Part shown: piece by piece, positions 42,828 through 50,955 of the stretch | Numbering within the stretch: the stretch's first letter is position 1 | Layout: each line of letters opens with the position of its first letter | NCBI RefSeq assembly: GCF_009467825.1 | Contig: NZ_WIOK01000002.1 | Span: 124,001 to 188,000, forward strand | Direction of reading: 5' to 3' | Length of the DNA: 64,000 nucleotides | From: Cyclobacterium xiamenense | GTDB taxonomy: Bacteria; Bacteroidota; Bacteroidia; Cytophagales; Cyclobacteriaceae | Translations under genes and position numbers: made by a program | Notes under the pieces: generated by a model | The model's database searches: none | The model's input: only the letters and a program-made list of their open reading frames with translations | Told to the model about the DNA's origin: nothing

Positions 42828-43292
42828 ATGTCGAAGTTTAAAAAGAAAACCAAAGCTGACACCAATATTCCTACTTCAGCACTACCGGATATTATCTTCA
42901 TGTTGTTGTTCTTCTTCATGGTGACGACGGTTTTGCGGGAGCAGGAAATCCTGGTGGAGCAAAAAATTCCGCAGGCTACGCAGCTGCAGAAATTGCAGAA
43001 AAAGACCTTGATCTCCTATCTGTACATTGGAAAGCCCAAGAACACCTCCCTGTATGGATCGGAGCCTCGAATTCAGGCCAACGATGTATTGATCAACACT
43101 TCTGACATCATCCTGTGGGTGAATCAGGAAAAAGATAACCTATCGGAAGCCGAACGGGATCAGATCACGATTTCGCTGAAAGCGGATAGAGACGTGAAAA
43201 TGGGACCTATCAGTGATATACAGTTTGAATTAAGGGAAGCAGATGCACGAAAGCTGATGTATGCTTCCGTTGGAAAGGTGGAAAATAACTAG
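42828..43292 (+). CDS. exbD: ExbD/TolR-family protein, short form
   Basis: A 154-residue ExbD paralogue. The N-terminus is basic (MSKFKKKTKADTN), the helix with the conserved Asp is LPDIIFMLLFFFMVTTVL, and the periplasmic domain begins REQEILVEQKIPQATQLQKLQKK and contains LYIGKPKNTSLYGSEPRIQANDVLINTSD. Paired unequal ExbD proteins are usual in Bacteroidota. A good terminator follows 34 bases after the stop, closing the four-gene cluster. Confidence 0.9.
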   Translation: MSKFKKKTKADTNIPTSALPDIIFMLLFFFMVTTVLREQEILVEQKIPQATQLQKLQKKTLISYLYIGKPKNTSLYGSEPRIQANDVLINTSDIILWVNQEKDNLSEAERDQITISLKADRDVKMGPISDIQFELREADARKLMYASVGKVENN

Positions 43293-43325
43293 TCCAGCGA
43301 ATTTCATCGTCATTACTAAAAATTT

Positions 43326-43354
43326 AAAGCTGTCCCATGGGCAGCTTTTTTTTT
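43326..43354 (+). terminator. Rho-independent terminator of the exbBD cluster
   Basis: AAAGCTGtCCC pairs with GGGCAGCTTT across a short AT centre, followed by a run of nine T. Confidence 0.88.
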
Positions 43355-43939
43355 GCTCACGGCTTCCCCGCACCCCATTGGGCGGTTCGTGGTGAGACCG
43401 TTTTTTACCCGGATGCTCGTTTTTCACACCGATTTAAAGGAAAGTATTAATTTACAACTGTTTGAGGCAGGGTGCATGCGTGTGCCCAACCATCCAACAC
43501 AGCCGGTGTGCAGAGATACTCGCTAACGATGATCGCAGAGGCAACTAGGAAGGAATAATACTTCCTGCCTGCCTTGGTGTGGGAGGGAATGAACCGCTAG
43601 TTAAAGTTGTGAAATATGCCAATTCGATCGGCGTGTACGTCTACCTCTATTTTCTTGTAACGGATCGACCCGTGGCACGGTGGGGTGGATAACCAGTCTT
43701 TTTGGCTGATGTGTTACCAGTGGGGTAAAGGGGTCGAATGGCTGCTTTTTCCGGCTGCCTACCGGTATTATGTAGCAAATTTTGTGCTGCCGTCATGGCT
43801 ACTGGACCCAGTGGGTGTACTGGCTTTCAGGCTGCTTTGAACCAAGGGGGCGATTCAACTGGAATTGGCGACGTGAACTCAGCGAATCCAGGAGGTGTAG
43901 TCAAGGCGGTGGCTGCAAGTGAAAACTTCTGACATTTGC
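43355..43939. other. Gene-free stretch between exbD and aconitase
   Basis: About 585 bases between the two convergent terminators (the full gap between genes is about 710). The open frame at 43738-43932 has no family features or initiation context and is not called. A half-copy of the CCTGCCTGCC repeat is near 43564. Nothing else is recognised. Confidence 0.35.
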
Positions 43940-43979
43940 TCAAAAAAACAAAGGCCATGAACGTGGATTCATGGCCTTT
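43940..43979 (-). terminator. Rho-independent terminator of the aconitase gene
   Basis: A perfect 12-bp stem (43950-43961 with 43968-43979) around a 6-base loop, followed on the minus strand by a T run (43942-43948). It lies 24 bases after the aconitase stop. Confidence 0.88.
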
Positions 43980-44003
43980 AGAAGTGCTAGCAGGTATCGG
44001 ACA

Positions 44004-46268
44004 CTAGATGGCGTTTTCTTTTACCAGATTTAAGGCAGATCCTGCCTGAAACCATTTGATTTGCCCTTCGTTGTACGTATGATTGACCTTGATTTCATTC
44101 GTGCTTCCATCGCTATGGTGTAGGACCACAGTCAGTGCTTTTCCAGGAGAAAAGCTGTCCAAGCCTACAATATCGATCGAATCGTCTTCCTGTACCAGGT
44201 CGTAATCGGCCGGATTATCAAAGGTGAGGGCCAGCATGCCCTGTTTTTTGAGGTTGGTTTCGTGGATACGGGCAAAAGACTTGACCAAAATGGCCCGTAC
44301 GCCCAAAAATCGGGGTTCCATGGCCGCGTGTTCGCGTGAGGATCCTTCGCCGTAATTTTCGTCTCCTACCACTATAGAACCGATGTTATGCAGCTTGTAC
44401 TGCCGTTGAACTGCCGGTACTTCTCCGTAGGTTCCGTCAAGTTGGTTTTTCACCTTATTGGTTTCTTCGGTGAAGAAATTGACTGCACCGATGAGCAGGT
44501 TGTTTGAAATATTGTCCAGGTGCCCACGAAAACGGAGCCAGGGACCAGCCATGGAAATATGGTCGGTGGTACATTTTCCTTTTGCCTTGATCAGTAGTTT
44601 TAAGCCTTTCAAATCCGTTCCCTCCCATGGAAGGAAAGGCTCGAGTAATTGTAGCCGATCGGAGTCCGGTGCTACCTTAACTTCTACCGAAGATCCGTCG
44701 GCGGCAGGCGCCTGGTATCCGGCGTCTTCCACCGCAAACCCTTTGGTTGGCAATTCCAGACCGGCAGGTTCTTCCAGCTTTACCTGCTTGCCTTCCTCGT
44801 TGGTAAGGGTATCGGTTTGGGGGTTAAAGGTAAGATCACCGGCGATAGCCATAGCCGTAACTATTTCCGGAGAGGCGACAAAAGAATGCGTGTTGGGGTT
44901 ACCGTCTGCTCTTTTGGCGAAATTGCGGTTAAAAGAGGTTATGATAGAATTTTTTTCCTGCTTTTCGGCACCGTGTCTGGCCCATTGGCCAATGCAAGGG
45001 CCGCATGCGTTTGCGAGGACCACTCCGCCCATATTTTCAAATACCCCTAAAAAGCCATCCCGTTCCACCGTATACCTGACCTGTTCTGACCCGGGAGTGA
45101 TGGTGTATTCGGATTTTGCTTTCAGTTTTTTATCGACTGCTTGTTGGGCAAGGGATGCGGCCCGTGATATGTCTTCGTAAGAGGAGTTGGTACAGGACCC
45201 GATCAGTCCGACTTCCAACTTTTGCGGCCAGTTATTTTCCCGAACGGCAGCAGCAAACTTGGATAGAGGCCACGCGAGGTCCGGGGTAAACGGACCGTTG
45301 ATGTGTGGTTCCAGTTCGGACAGGTTAATTTCAATGATCTCGTCAAAATATTCCCCTGGAGAAGCATATACTTCATCGTCTCCGGTGAGGTGTTCGCTGA
45401 TTTCATTGGCGAGGTCCGCTATTTCAGACCGATCGGTTCCTCTCAGGTAGGCTTCGGATTTTTCGTCGTAGCCAAAAATGGAGGTGGTAGCTCCGATTTC
45501 AGCTCCCATGTTGCAAATGGTGCCTTTGCCCGTAGCTGATAACGAGCGAGCCCCCTCACCGAAATACTCCACGATACATCCCGTACCACCTTTTACGGTG
45601 AGTATACCGGCCACTTTAAGGATGACGTCCTTGGCAGCGGTCCAGCCAGAAAGCTTACCGGTCAATTTTACGCCAATCAGTTTGGGGAATTTGAGTTCCC
45701 AGGGAAGTCCTGCCATGACATCGCAGGCGTCGGCTCCACCTACGCCTATAGCGACCATTCCCAGACCACCGGCGTTGGGTGTATGGGAGTCGGTTCCAAT
45801 CATCATTCCGCCCGGGAAGGCATAGTTTTCCAACACCACCTGGTGAATGATACCTGCCCCTGGCTTCCAGAAACCCAATCCATATTTATTCGATACCGAG
45901 GATAAAAAATCGTATACTTCCCGGTTTTTATCTTTTGCCTTGGCCAGGTCTTTGGTAGCCCCTACCTCTGCCTGTATCAAGTGATCGCAGTGAACAGTAG
46001 AAGGGACCGCCACCTGGGATCTGCCGGCTTGCATGAACTGAAGCAATGCCATTTGGGCGGTCGCATCCTGCATGGCTACCCGATCCGGTTTAAAATCCAC
46101 GTAGGAACCTCCCCGCTCGTATCCCTTCGTTGCCTCTCCTTCGGATAAGTGGGCGTAAAGGATTTTTTCAGTTAAGGTGAGCGGCCTGCCCACTGCTTTT
46201 CGGGCTGCGGCTATACGCTTCGGGAACGCTGCGTAAACCGACTTGATCATGTCTATATCAAAAACCAT
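44004..46268 (-). CDS. acn: Aconitate hydratase (mitochondrial-like)
   Basis: A 754-residue aconitase with the three cluster cysteines visible: the first in [20 protein letters not shown], and the pair in [18 protein letters not shown]. The N-terminal part has [16 protein letters not shown] and [15 protein letters not shown], and the swivel domain has [42 protein letters not shown]. It interconverts citrate and isocitrate in the TCA cycle. Length and signature fit the mitochondrial-like type common in Bacteroidota. The ATG at 46268 ([16 protein letters not shown]) is chosen, with a -7-like box 51 bases upstream. Confidence 0.97.
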   Translation of the reverse strand: MVFDIDMIKSVYAAFPKRIAAARKAVGRPLTLTEKILYAHLSEGEATKGYERGGSYVDFKPDRVAMQDATAQMALLQFMQAGRSQVAVPSTVHCDHLIQAEVGATKDLAKAKDKNREVYDFLSSVSNKYGLGFWKPGAGIIHQVVLENYAFPGGMMIGTDSHTPNAGGLGMVAIGVGGADACDVMAGLPWELKFPKLIGVKLTGKLSGWTAAKDVILKVAGILTVKGGTGCIVEYFGEGARSLSATGKGTICNMGAEIGATTSIFGYDEKSEAYLRGTDRSEIADLANEISEHLTGDDEVYASPGEYFDEIIEINLSELEPHINGPFTPDLAWPLSKFAAAVRENNWPQKLEVGLIGSCTNSSYEDISRAASLAQQAVDKKLKAKSEYTITPGSEQVRYTVERDGFLGVFENMGGVVLANACGPCIGQWARHGAEKQEKNSIITSFNRNFAKRADGNPNTHSFVASPEIVTAMAIAGDLTFNPQTDTLTNEEGKQVKLEEPAGLELPTKGFAVEDAGYQAPAADGSSVEVKVAPDSDRLQLLEPFLPWEGTDLKGLKLLIKAKGKCTTDHISMAGPWLRFRGHLDNISNNLLIGAVNFFTEETNKVKNQLDGTYGEVPAVQRQYKLHNIGSIVVGDENYGEGSSREHAAMEPRFLGVRAILVKSFARIHETNLKKQGMLALTFDNPADYDLVQEDDSIDIVGLDSFSPGKALTVVLHHSDGSTNEIKVNHTYNEGQIKWFQAGSALNLVKENAI

Positions 46269-46318
46269 GGATGATAAAGTTATACGAAAGTTTATGTGTA
46301 GAAAATTCAATGAAGCGG

Positions 46319-46326
46319 CAAAGATA
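46319..46326 (-). promoter_or_regulatory. -7 box of the aconitase gene
   Basis: Minus-strand TATCTTTG, an exact TAnnTTTG match, 51 bases before the start codon. No consensus -33 was seen. Confidence 0.45.
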
Positions 46327-46385
46327 CGAAAATCGCCTGTTAATTGGCTAAAATAGCACTTTAATCTGTTAATTTATACAGGTTT

Positions 46386-46410
46386 TAAAAAAACAAACCG
46401 GAGTCTCCAG
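46386..46410 (-). terminator. Possible terminator of the acyl-CoA reductase gene
   Basis: On the minus strand CTGGA-GAC-TCCGG forms a 5-bp stem (one G-T pair) followed by TTTGTTTTTTT, just after the reductase stop. The short stem makes it uncertain. Confidence 0.5.
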
Positions 46411-46424
46411 CTATTTCGAAAGCC

Positions 46425-47447
46425 TTATCGCAGATCCAATAAAAATTGCACCGTATCTACCTTATCTGCATAGTCGTCAGGGTTGGGGATCTGTGCGGTG
46501 CCGAACGGAATGCTATCTTTCCACCAACCGTTTCGTGACACCACACATTGTATTTTGTCCTCCAGCGCGGCAATCCGGGACCGAAGATCAGCCTCACCGG
46601 CATACATTTCGTAGTAGATTACCGAGATCGGGGATACAAGCGCCTCATTTTCGACCAAAAGTAAATGACCATTGTCCAAATGAGGCGTTCGGTTGACCAG
46701 GTATTTGGATTTATTGTATTCGTAGTTGTTCAGGTACTTGTGGTGGTTGATGATCTGATTGGCAGGATCCATTCCTTTCAAGAACGCTTGTATCTGATCC
46801 GGCTCCCGAAAAAACACCTTGGATACGTTTCTACAGCCAAGTCCAAAATAGCGAAAAATGTCTTCAGAAAGTTGGTTCCAGTCTTCCTGGCTTTCCTTGC
46901 CATCCAGTAGGGCAATGGAGGTCCGGTTTTTTCGAATGATATGAGGGTATTTTCCGAAATAATAGGCGAAATAACGGGCCGAATTGTCACTCCCCGTCGC
47001 TATGTAGGCATCCATTCCCTTTAGTTGCTCCGAAAAATGGACGGCTTGAGCCAGCCCTGGGGCGATTTTTTCCGTTTGTTGTACCAGCCAGGGGATCAAT
47101 ACCTGATCCGAAGAGCTTAACTTGATCCATGCGAGGTGACCTGTCAGCCAAACGCAGAGTAAGTCGTGAAACCCAACACCCGGAATGTTTCCAGCCATGA
47201 TCAGACCGATCGTTTTTGGAGAAAACGAGGGATCCGATAGCATCGGGTAGCGATCTACCCACGCAGCAATTTTTTGGGGTGATAGATACCGAATAATCCC
47301 TTCGAGGGCATGCTTGGATTGTTCTGGGGTAAACCAGCTATTTTGATTCTGCATCCGCTGAAACAGTGTGTCTTTCGTCGCTGTGGGCAGGTTTTGAAGG
47401 TGGTCATGCAGGGAGGAAAGGGCTATCAGTCGTTGACGTACATCCAT
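46425..47447 (-). CDS. LuxC-family acyl-CoA reductase
   Basis: A 340-residue protein of the LuxC/acyl-CoA reductase family. Recognisable parts are IGLIMAGNIPGVGFHDLLCVWLTGHLAWIKLSSSD (nucleotide-binding part), FSEQLKGMDAYIATGSDNSARYFAYYF, PHIIRKNRTSIALLDG, and the conserved active-site-like Cys in YFGLGCRNVSKVFF. It would reduce an acyl-CoA or acyl thioester to an aldehyde with NADPH; no luciferase genes are present. The ATG at 47447 is preferred because upstream in-frame sequence lacks family features. It is divergent from the 4Fe-4S ferredoxin gene, an arrangement I recall from other Bacteroidota, and a near-palindrome lies in the shared promoter region. Confidence 0.87.
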   Translation of the reverse strand: MDVRQRLIALSSLHDHLQNLPTATKDTLFQRMQNQNSWFTPEQSKHALEGIIRYLSPQKIAAWVDRYPMLSDPSFSPKTIGLIMAGNIPGVGFHDLLCVWLTGHLAWIKLSSSDQVLIPWLVQQTEKIAPGLAQAVHFSEQLKGMDAYIATGSDNSARYFAYYFGKYPHIIRKNRTSIALLDGKESQEDWNQLSEDIFRYFGLGCRNVSKVFFREPDQIQAFLKGMDPANQIINHHKYLNNYEYNKSKYLVNRTPHLDNGHLLLVENEALVSPISVIYYEMYAGEADLRSRIAALEDKIQCVVSRNGWWKDSIPFGTAQIPNPDDYADKVDTVQFLLDLR

Positions 47448-47499
47448 GGGATCGGAATTGGGGTTGGGTTTGGCGGCGGAATCGTTTTCGAAAGTCAGG

Positions 47500-47507
47500 C
47501 AAAGATA
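47500..47507 (-). promoter_or_regulatory. -7 box of the acyl-CoA reductase gene
   Basis: Minus-strand TATCTTTG (TAnnTTTG), 52 bases before the start codon. The near-palindrome at 47539-47550 lies 31 bases upstream of it, close to where a regulator would contact the -33 region. Confidence 0.5.
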
Positions 47508-47538
47508 ACGAAAGCCCGACAAAGAGTAAAGTAAGTAG

Positions 47539-47550
47539 TTAGTATACCAA
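47539..47550. promoter_or_regulatory. Second copy of the near-palindrome TTAGTATACCAA
   Basis: Identical over 12 bases to the site at 18929-18940; the match extends to the two bases TA beyond one variable position. It sits between the divergent LuxC-type reductase and 4Fe-4S ferredoxin genes. Confidence 0.5.
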
Positions 47551-47594
47551 TTAATGTTGGCGAATTAAATTTGAACAAAAGGGAATCTTTTTGC

Positions 47595-47625
47595 TTGTGA
47601 GATTGTCTTTTGGGTAGTAGTTTTG
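47595..47625 (+). promoter_or_regulatory. Promoter of the 4Fe-4S ferredoxin gene
   Basis: TTG (47595-47597), a 20-base spacer, and TAGTTTTG (47618-47625), which fits TAnnTTTG. The start codon is 23 bases further on. Confidence 0.65.
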
Positions 47626-47648
47626 CGAACAAACAAAATCGAAGAACA

Positions 47649-47996
47649 ATGGCAATAATGATAACGGACGAATGCATCAACTGCGGTGCATGTGAGCCCG
47701 AGTGCCCGAATACAGCCATTTACGAAGGCGGTATTGAATGGACCTGGGGTGGAGGTACGGAGTTAAAAGAAGTAACCCTTGACGATGGATCCGTGGTCAG
47801 TGGGGACGAAAAACAAGCGCCTGTATCCGACGAGTTTTACTATATCGTGACCGAAAAGTGTACGGAATGTACCGGATTTCATGAGGAACCACAATGTGCC
47901 GCAGTATGCCCGGTAGACTGCTGTGTGGATGATCCAGACCACAGAGAATCCGAAGAAGCGTTGCTTGCCAAAAAGCAATTTCTCCATGGAGAATAG
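47649..47996 (+). CDS. 4Fe-4S dicluster ferredoxin
   Basis: A 115-residue ferredoxin. The first motif is [16 protein letters not shown] (Cys9, 12, 15, 19) and the second [22 protein letters not shown], with the longer gap between cysteines seen in the bacterial YfhL-like and Bacteroidota forms. Between them is a strand-rich insert ([22 protein letters not shown]). It carries electrons in the cytosol; the partner is not known, though the divergent acyl-CoA reductase and the shared promoter site suggest joint regulation. Confidence 0.93.
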   Translation: MAIMITDECINCGACEPECPNTAIYEGGIEWTWGGGTELKEVTLDDGSVVSGDEKQAPVSDEFYYIVTEKCTECTGFHEEPQCAAVCPVDCCVDDPDHRESEEALLAKKQFLHGE

Positions 47997-48171
47997 CGCA
48001 ATAGCAAGAAAAAACAATCTTTTGTAGTCATAAAATTGTCTTTTCCAACAGGTAATTTGAATATTATCCCGAATTTTGGAAAAAAAAAGAGGCAATAATT
48101 TGAATTTAACAAGTGAATTGATTTAACTTGGCATTAAATTGTTTTTTACAAAAAAATTAAATGTTTGGATA

Positions 48172-48522
48172 GTGGAAAATAACAAGGATTACGACAGAGA
48201 TGAGATTTTCACCAAAAGGGTAAAGGCCGGCAAGAGAACCTATTTTTTTGATGTGAAATCCACCAGGTCAAACGATTATTATTTGACCATCACGGAGAGC
48301 AAGCGGAAAATCAAGGACGATAATTTTTTCTACGAAAAGCATAAAATTTTCTTGTACAAAGAAGATTTCGCCAAGTTTGTCGAGGCACTTCAAGATGCGG
48401 TAGATCATGTGAAAAACGATTTGATGGCAGATTTCGATTTTTCGCAATTTGACGTGGAGCCGGAAGCAACGGAGACAAACAACGAAAACAATAAATTTGG
48501 AGAAGATTTAAAATGGGAATAA
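48172..48522 (+). CDS. DUF3276/PurA-like nucleic acid-binding protein
   Basis: A 116-residue protein of DUF3276, the bacterial Pur-alpha-like single-stranded DNA/RNA-binding family. The fold hallmarks are EIFTKRVKAGKRTYFFDVKSTRSNDYYLTITESKRK and FFYEKHKIFLYKEDFAKFVEALQDAVDHV, followed by an acidic disordered tail. The start is taken as GTG at 48172 (ENNKDYDRDEIF), because family members begin close to this point and there is no in-frame ATG; a TTG at 48139 is an alternative. It may act as a nucleic acid chaperone or regulator. Confidence 0.87.
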   Translation: MENNKDYDRDEIFTKRVKAGKRTYFFDVKSTRSNDYYLTITESKRKIKDDNFFYEKHKIFLYKEDFAKFVEALQDAVDHVKNDLMADFDFSQFDVEPEATETNNENNKFGEDLKWE

Positions 48523-48574
48523 GTGCCGGGAGCCTGTTTTCTCGGGTAGTTTTCAGGACCCGTTAAGGGCCGCT

Positions 48575-48636
48575 AAACGAATTTTGGGGTTACTTGCCTG
48601 ATGCAGGCAAAAATATCCCGAAATTCGTTTTTTTTT
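48575..48636 (+). terminator. Terminator after the DUF3276 gene
   Basis: A long arm AAACGAATTTtGGG pairs with CCCgAAATTCGTTT (one G-T pair), enclosing a smaller hairpin TTGCCTGATGCAGGCAA, followed by a run of T at 48628-48636. It lies about 50 bases after the DUF3276 stop and just before the permease gene. Confidence 0.82.
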
Positions 48637-48650
48637 GCTAAATTTAGTGT

Positions 48651-49742
48651 ATGTTCCGAGTAATCCTAACGGCAACCGTTTTCACGGCGCTCATCTTTTT
48701 ATTGGGTTGGTATTTTTCAGACATCAGCTTGTATTTTGTTTTTTCCCTTGTTTTGGCGGCTGCACTACGCCCCCTCACCAACAAGATCAACAACCTGTAC
48801 GTGATGGGGCAGCACATTCCCCGGGCTTTGTCCATTGTTCTTTCGTTTGGGGCAGTGCTTTCCGTAGTCTTTTTTTTGGTGTTGCTATTTATACCTTTGT
48901 TCCGTTCCCAGGTGGCCTTGCTACAAGACCTGGACATCAATTACCTATACGACCAGATACAGCGGCCGATAGACAATTTAGAGGGCATTCTGATCCAATT
49001 AAACCTGATCAACAACGAGCCGGGTTACCTGATCGGATTGGTCAAAGAAAACCTGATCAATAGTTTCAATGAGGTAAACATTCAGGGATTTATCAACCAG
49101 GTGATTTCCACCACCAGCAGCTTTTTTATCAGCATACTGGCCGTGGGATTTATCACCTTTTTTCTTTTGCTGGAAAACGGCCTTCTCCGAAGAAACCTGC
49201 TCAATTTCATTCCCAACAAGTATTTCGAGCTTTCGGTAGCGACGTTTCACAAGGTTGAGCGCTTGCTATCCAATTACTTGCTGGGTTTGTTGATTCAAAT
49301 GTCGGTGATTTTCTCCATTGCCTCTATAGGCCTGACCCTTGCCAATGTAGATTATGCGATGACGATTGCGGTGTTTGCTGCGGTAGCAAATTTGATTCCC
49401 TATGCCGGACCGCTTCTGGGAACAATCTTTGGTGTTTTAGTGGGGCTGTCTACAGGTGATTTCAATGCGGCCAATGAGGTGTATTTTTTTCTATTTAAGG
49501 TTTTAGCCGTTTTTTCAGTGGTTCAGCTTAGCGATAATGTCATCTTGCAGCCATTTATTTTTTCTAAATCTGTAAAAGCACATCCCCTTGAAATTTTTGT
49601 TATTATCTTTGCCGGTGCAAAAATTGCGGGTGTGCTCGGAATGATTTTTGCGATACCTGTGTATACCATTTTCAGGGTTTCGATACAGGAGTTTTACAAA
49701 GGATACAAAGAATACCGAATATTTAAAATAGATAAGATTTAA
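48651..49742 (+). CDS. AI-2E family transporter (UPF0118 permease)
   Basis: A 363-residue membrane protein with about eight helices of the AI-2E/UPF0118 family. It has N-terminal helices (LTATVFTALIFLLGWYF, LYFVFSLVLAAALRPL), a soluble loop (residues 95-155), and the conserved second half with FFISILAVGFITFFLLLENG, AVANLIPYAGPLLGTIFGVLVGL and VQLSDNVILQPFIFSKSVKAHPLEIFVIIFAGAKIAGVLGMIFAIPVYT. The family includes an AI-2 exporter and Na+/H+ antiporters, so the substrate is open. The gene is followed five bases later by ychF. Confidence 0.9.
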   Translation: MFRVILTATVFTALIFLLGWYFSDISLYFVFSLVLAAALRPLTNKINNLYVMGQHIPRALSIVLSFGAVLSVVFFLVLLFIPLFRSQVALLQDLDINYLYDQIQRPIDNLEGILIQLNLINNEPGYLIGLVKENLINSFNEVNIQGFINQVISTTSSFFISILAVGFITFFLLLENGLLRRNLLNFIPNKYFELSVATFHKVERLLSNYLLGLLIQMSVIFSIASIGLTLANVDYAMTIAVFAAVANLIPYAGPLLGTIFGVLVGLSTGDFNAANEVYFFLFKVLAVFSVVQLSDNVILQPFIFSKSVKAHPLEIFVIIFAGAKIAGVLGMIFAIPVYTIFRVSIQEFYKGYKEYRIFKIDKI

Positions 49743-49747
49743 CGTTC

Positions 49748-50845
49748 ATGGGATTAAAATGTGGGATTGTTGGCCTGCCTAATGTGGGGAAATCAACTTT
49801 ATTCAATGCCTTATCAAGCGCAAAAGCCGAAGCGGCAAACTTTCCATTTTGTACCATCGAGCCCAATGTAGGGGTGGTGACGGTTCCGGATACCCGGCTG
49901 AAGGTATTGGAAGACTTGGTTCATCCGCAAAAAGTCATTCCGACGGTGATTGAATTCGTGGACATTGCAGGTTTGGTAAAGGGGGCTAGCAAGGGAGAGG
50001 GCCTGGGTAATAAGTTTTTGGCCAATATACGGGAGGTGGACGCAATCATCCATGTAGTGAGGTGCTTCGAAGACCCCAACGTAGTCCATGTGGCGGGTTC
50101 GGTTGATCCGGTTTTTGACAAGGAAGTCATTGATACGGAATTGCAACTGAAAGACCTCGAATCGGTGGAGAAGAAGATTCTTCGCATCGAAAAAATAGCC
50201 AAAAGCGGGGAAGCGAAGGCCAAAAAGCAGATGGAAAGCCTGTTAAAGTACAAGGAAGCACTCAAGGCAGGGAAAAATGCGCGGGCGGTAGAAGCGGACG
50301 AAGACGATCTTGAAGCCTTGCAGGACATTCATTTATTGACCATCAAGCCGGTATTGTACGTGGCGAATGTGGACGAAGGCAGTATCCAGGAGGGGAATGC
50401 CCACGTAAAACGACTAAAGGAAGAAGTCGTCCTGGAAAATGCCGACGTGATCGTGCTTTGTGCGGCGCTGGAAGCACAGATTGCGGAGTTTGAAGATGTA
50501 GAAGAGAAAAACATGTTTCTGGCTGAATACGGGTTGGAAGAAAGTGGGCTCAACCGCTTGATTGCCGCCGCCTACAGGCTATTGAATTTGATCACCTATT
50601 TTACAGCGGGCGTGCAGGAAGTTCGGGCCTGGACCATCAAAAAAGGATGGAAGGCTCCGGCTGCTGCGGGTGTGATTCATACCGATTTTGAGAAGGGATT
50701 TATCAAAGCCGAAGTAATCAAACTAAAGGACTACGAACAGTATAAAACGGAGGCGGTTTGCCGTGAACACGGGAAAATTGCAGTTGAAGGTAAGGAATAT
50801 GTAGTTTGTGACGGAGATATTATGCATTTTCGATTCAATGTATAA
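49748..50845 (+). CDS. ychF: Redox-regulated ATPase YchF
   Basis: A 365-residue Obg-family P-loop protein of normal length. Motifs are the P loop GLPNVGKSTLFNAL, switch FPFCTIEPNVGVV, EFVDIAGLVKGASKGEGLGNKFL, and the NxxE-type specificity motif NVDE, which makes the family prefer ATP. A coiled-coil insert (about residues 130-190) is present, and the C-terminal TGS domain starts near AWTIKKGWKAPAAAGVIHTDFEKGFIKAEVI. It binds ribosomes and is linked to oxidative stress. It follows the AI-2E permease gene by five bases and is probably co-transcribed with it. Confidence 0.97.
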   Translation: MGLKCGIVGLPNVGKSTLFNALSSAKAEAANFPFCTIEPNVGVVTVPDTRLKVLEDLVHPQKVIPTVIEFVDIAGLVKGASKGEGLGNKFLANIREVDAIIHVVRCFEDPNVVHVAGSVDPVFDKEVIDTELQLKDLESVEKKILRIEKIAKSGEAKAKKQMESLLKYKEALKAGKNARAVEADEDDLEALQDIHLLTIKPVLYVANVDEGSIQEGNAHVKRLKEEVVLENADVIVLCAALEAQIAEFEDVEEKNMFLAEYGLEESGLNRLIAAAYRLLNLITYFTAGVQEVRAWTIKKGWKAPAAAGVIHTDFEKGFIKAEVIKLKDYEQYKTEAVCREHGKIAVEGKEYVVCDGDIMHFRFNV

Positions 50846-50865
50846 ATAAATTGAAATATTATTGT

Positions 50866-50873
50866 TATGTTTG
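50866..50873 (+). promoter_or_regulatory. Possible -7 box before the Cas6-like gene
   Basis: TATGTTTG matches TAnnTTTG; the GTG start codon is about 80 bases downstream. No -33 TTTG at about 20 bases was found, so confidence is low. Confidence 0.4.
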
Positions 50874-50955
50874 CTGCAACTTATTTACCCATAAATTAGT
50901 TTGTTCTGTAGTAATGTTGTAATAACTTATTGTTTAACTTTTCATTTTTAATGTC

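Noticed and set aside
43738-43932. Plus-strand open frame of 64 codons before the aconitase terminator
   Set aside because: Low-complexity Gly/Ser/Ala translation with no motif, lying between two terminators.
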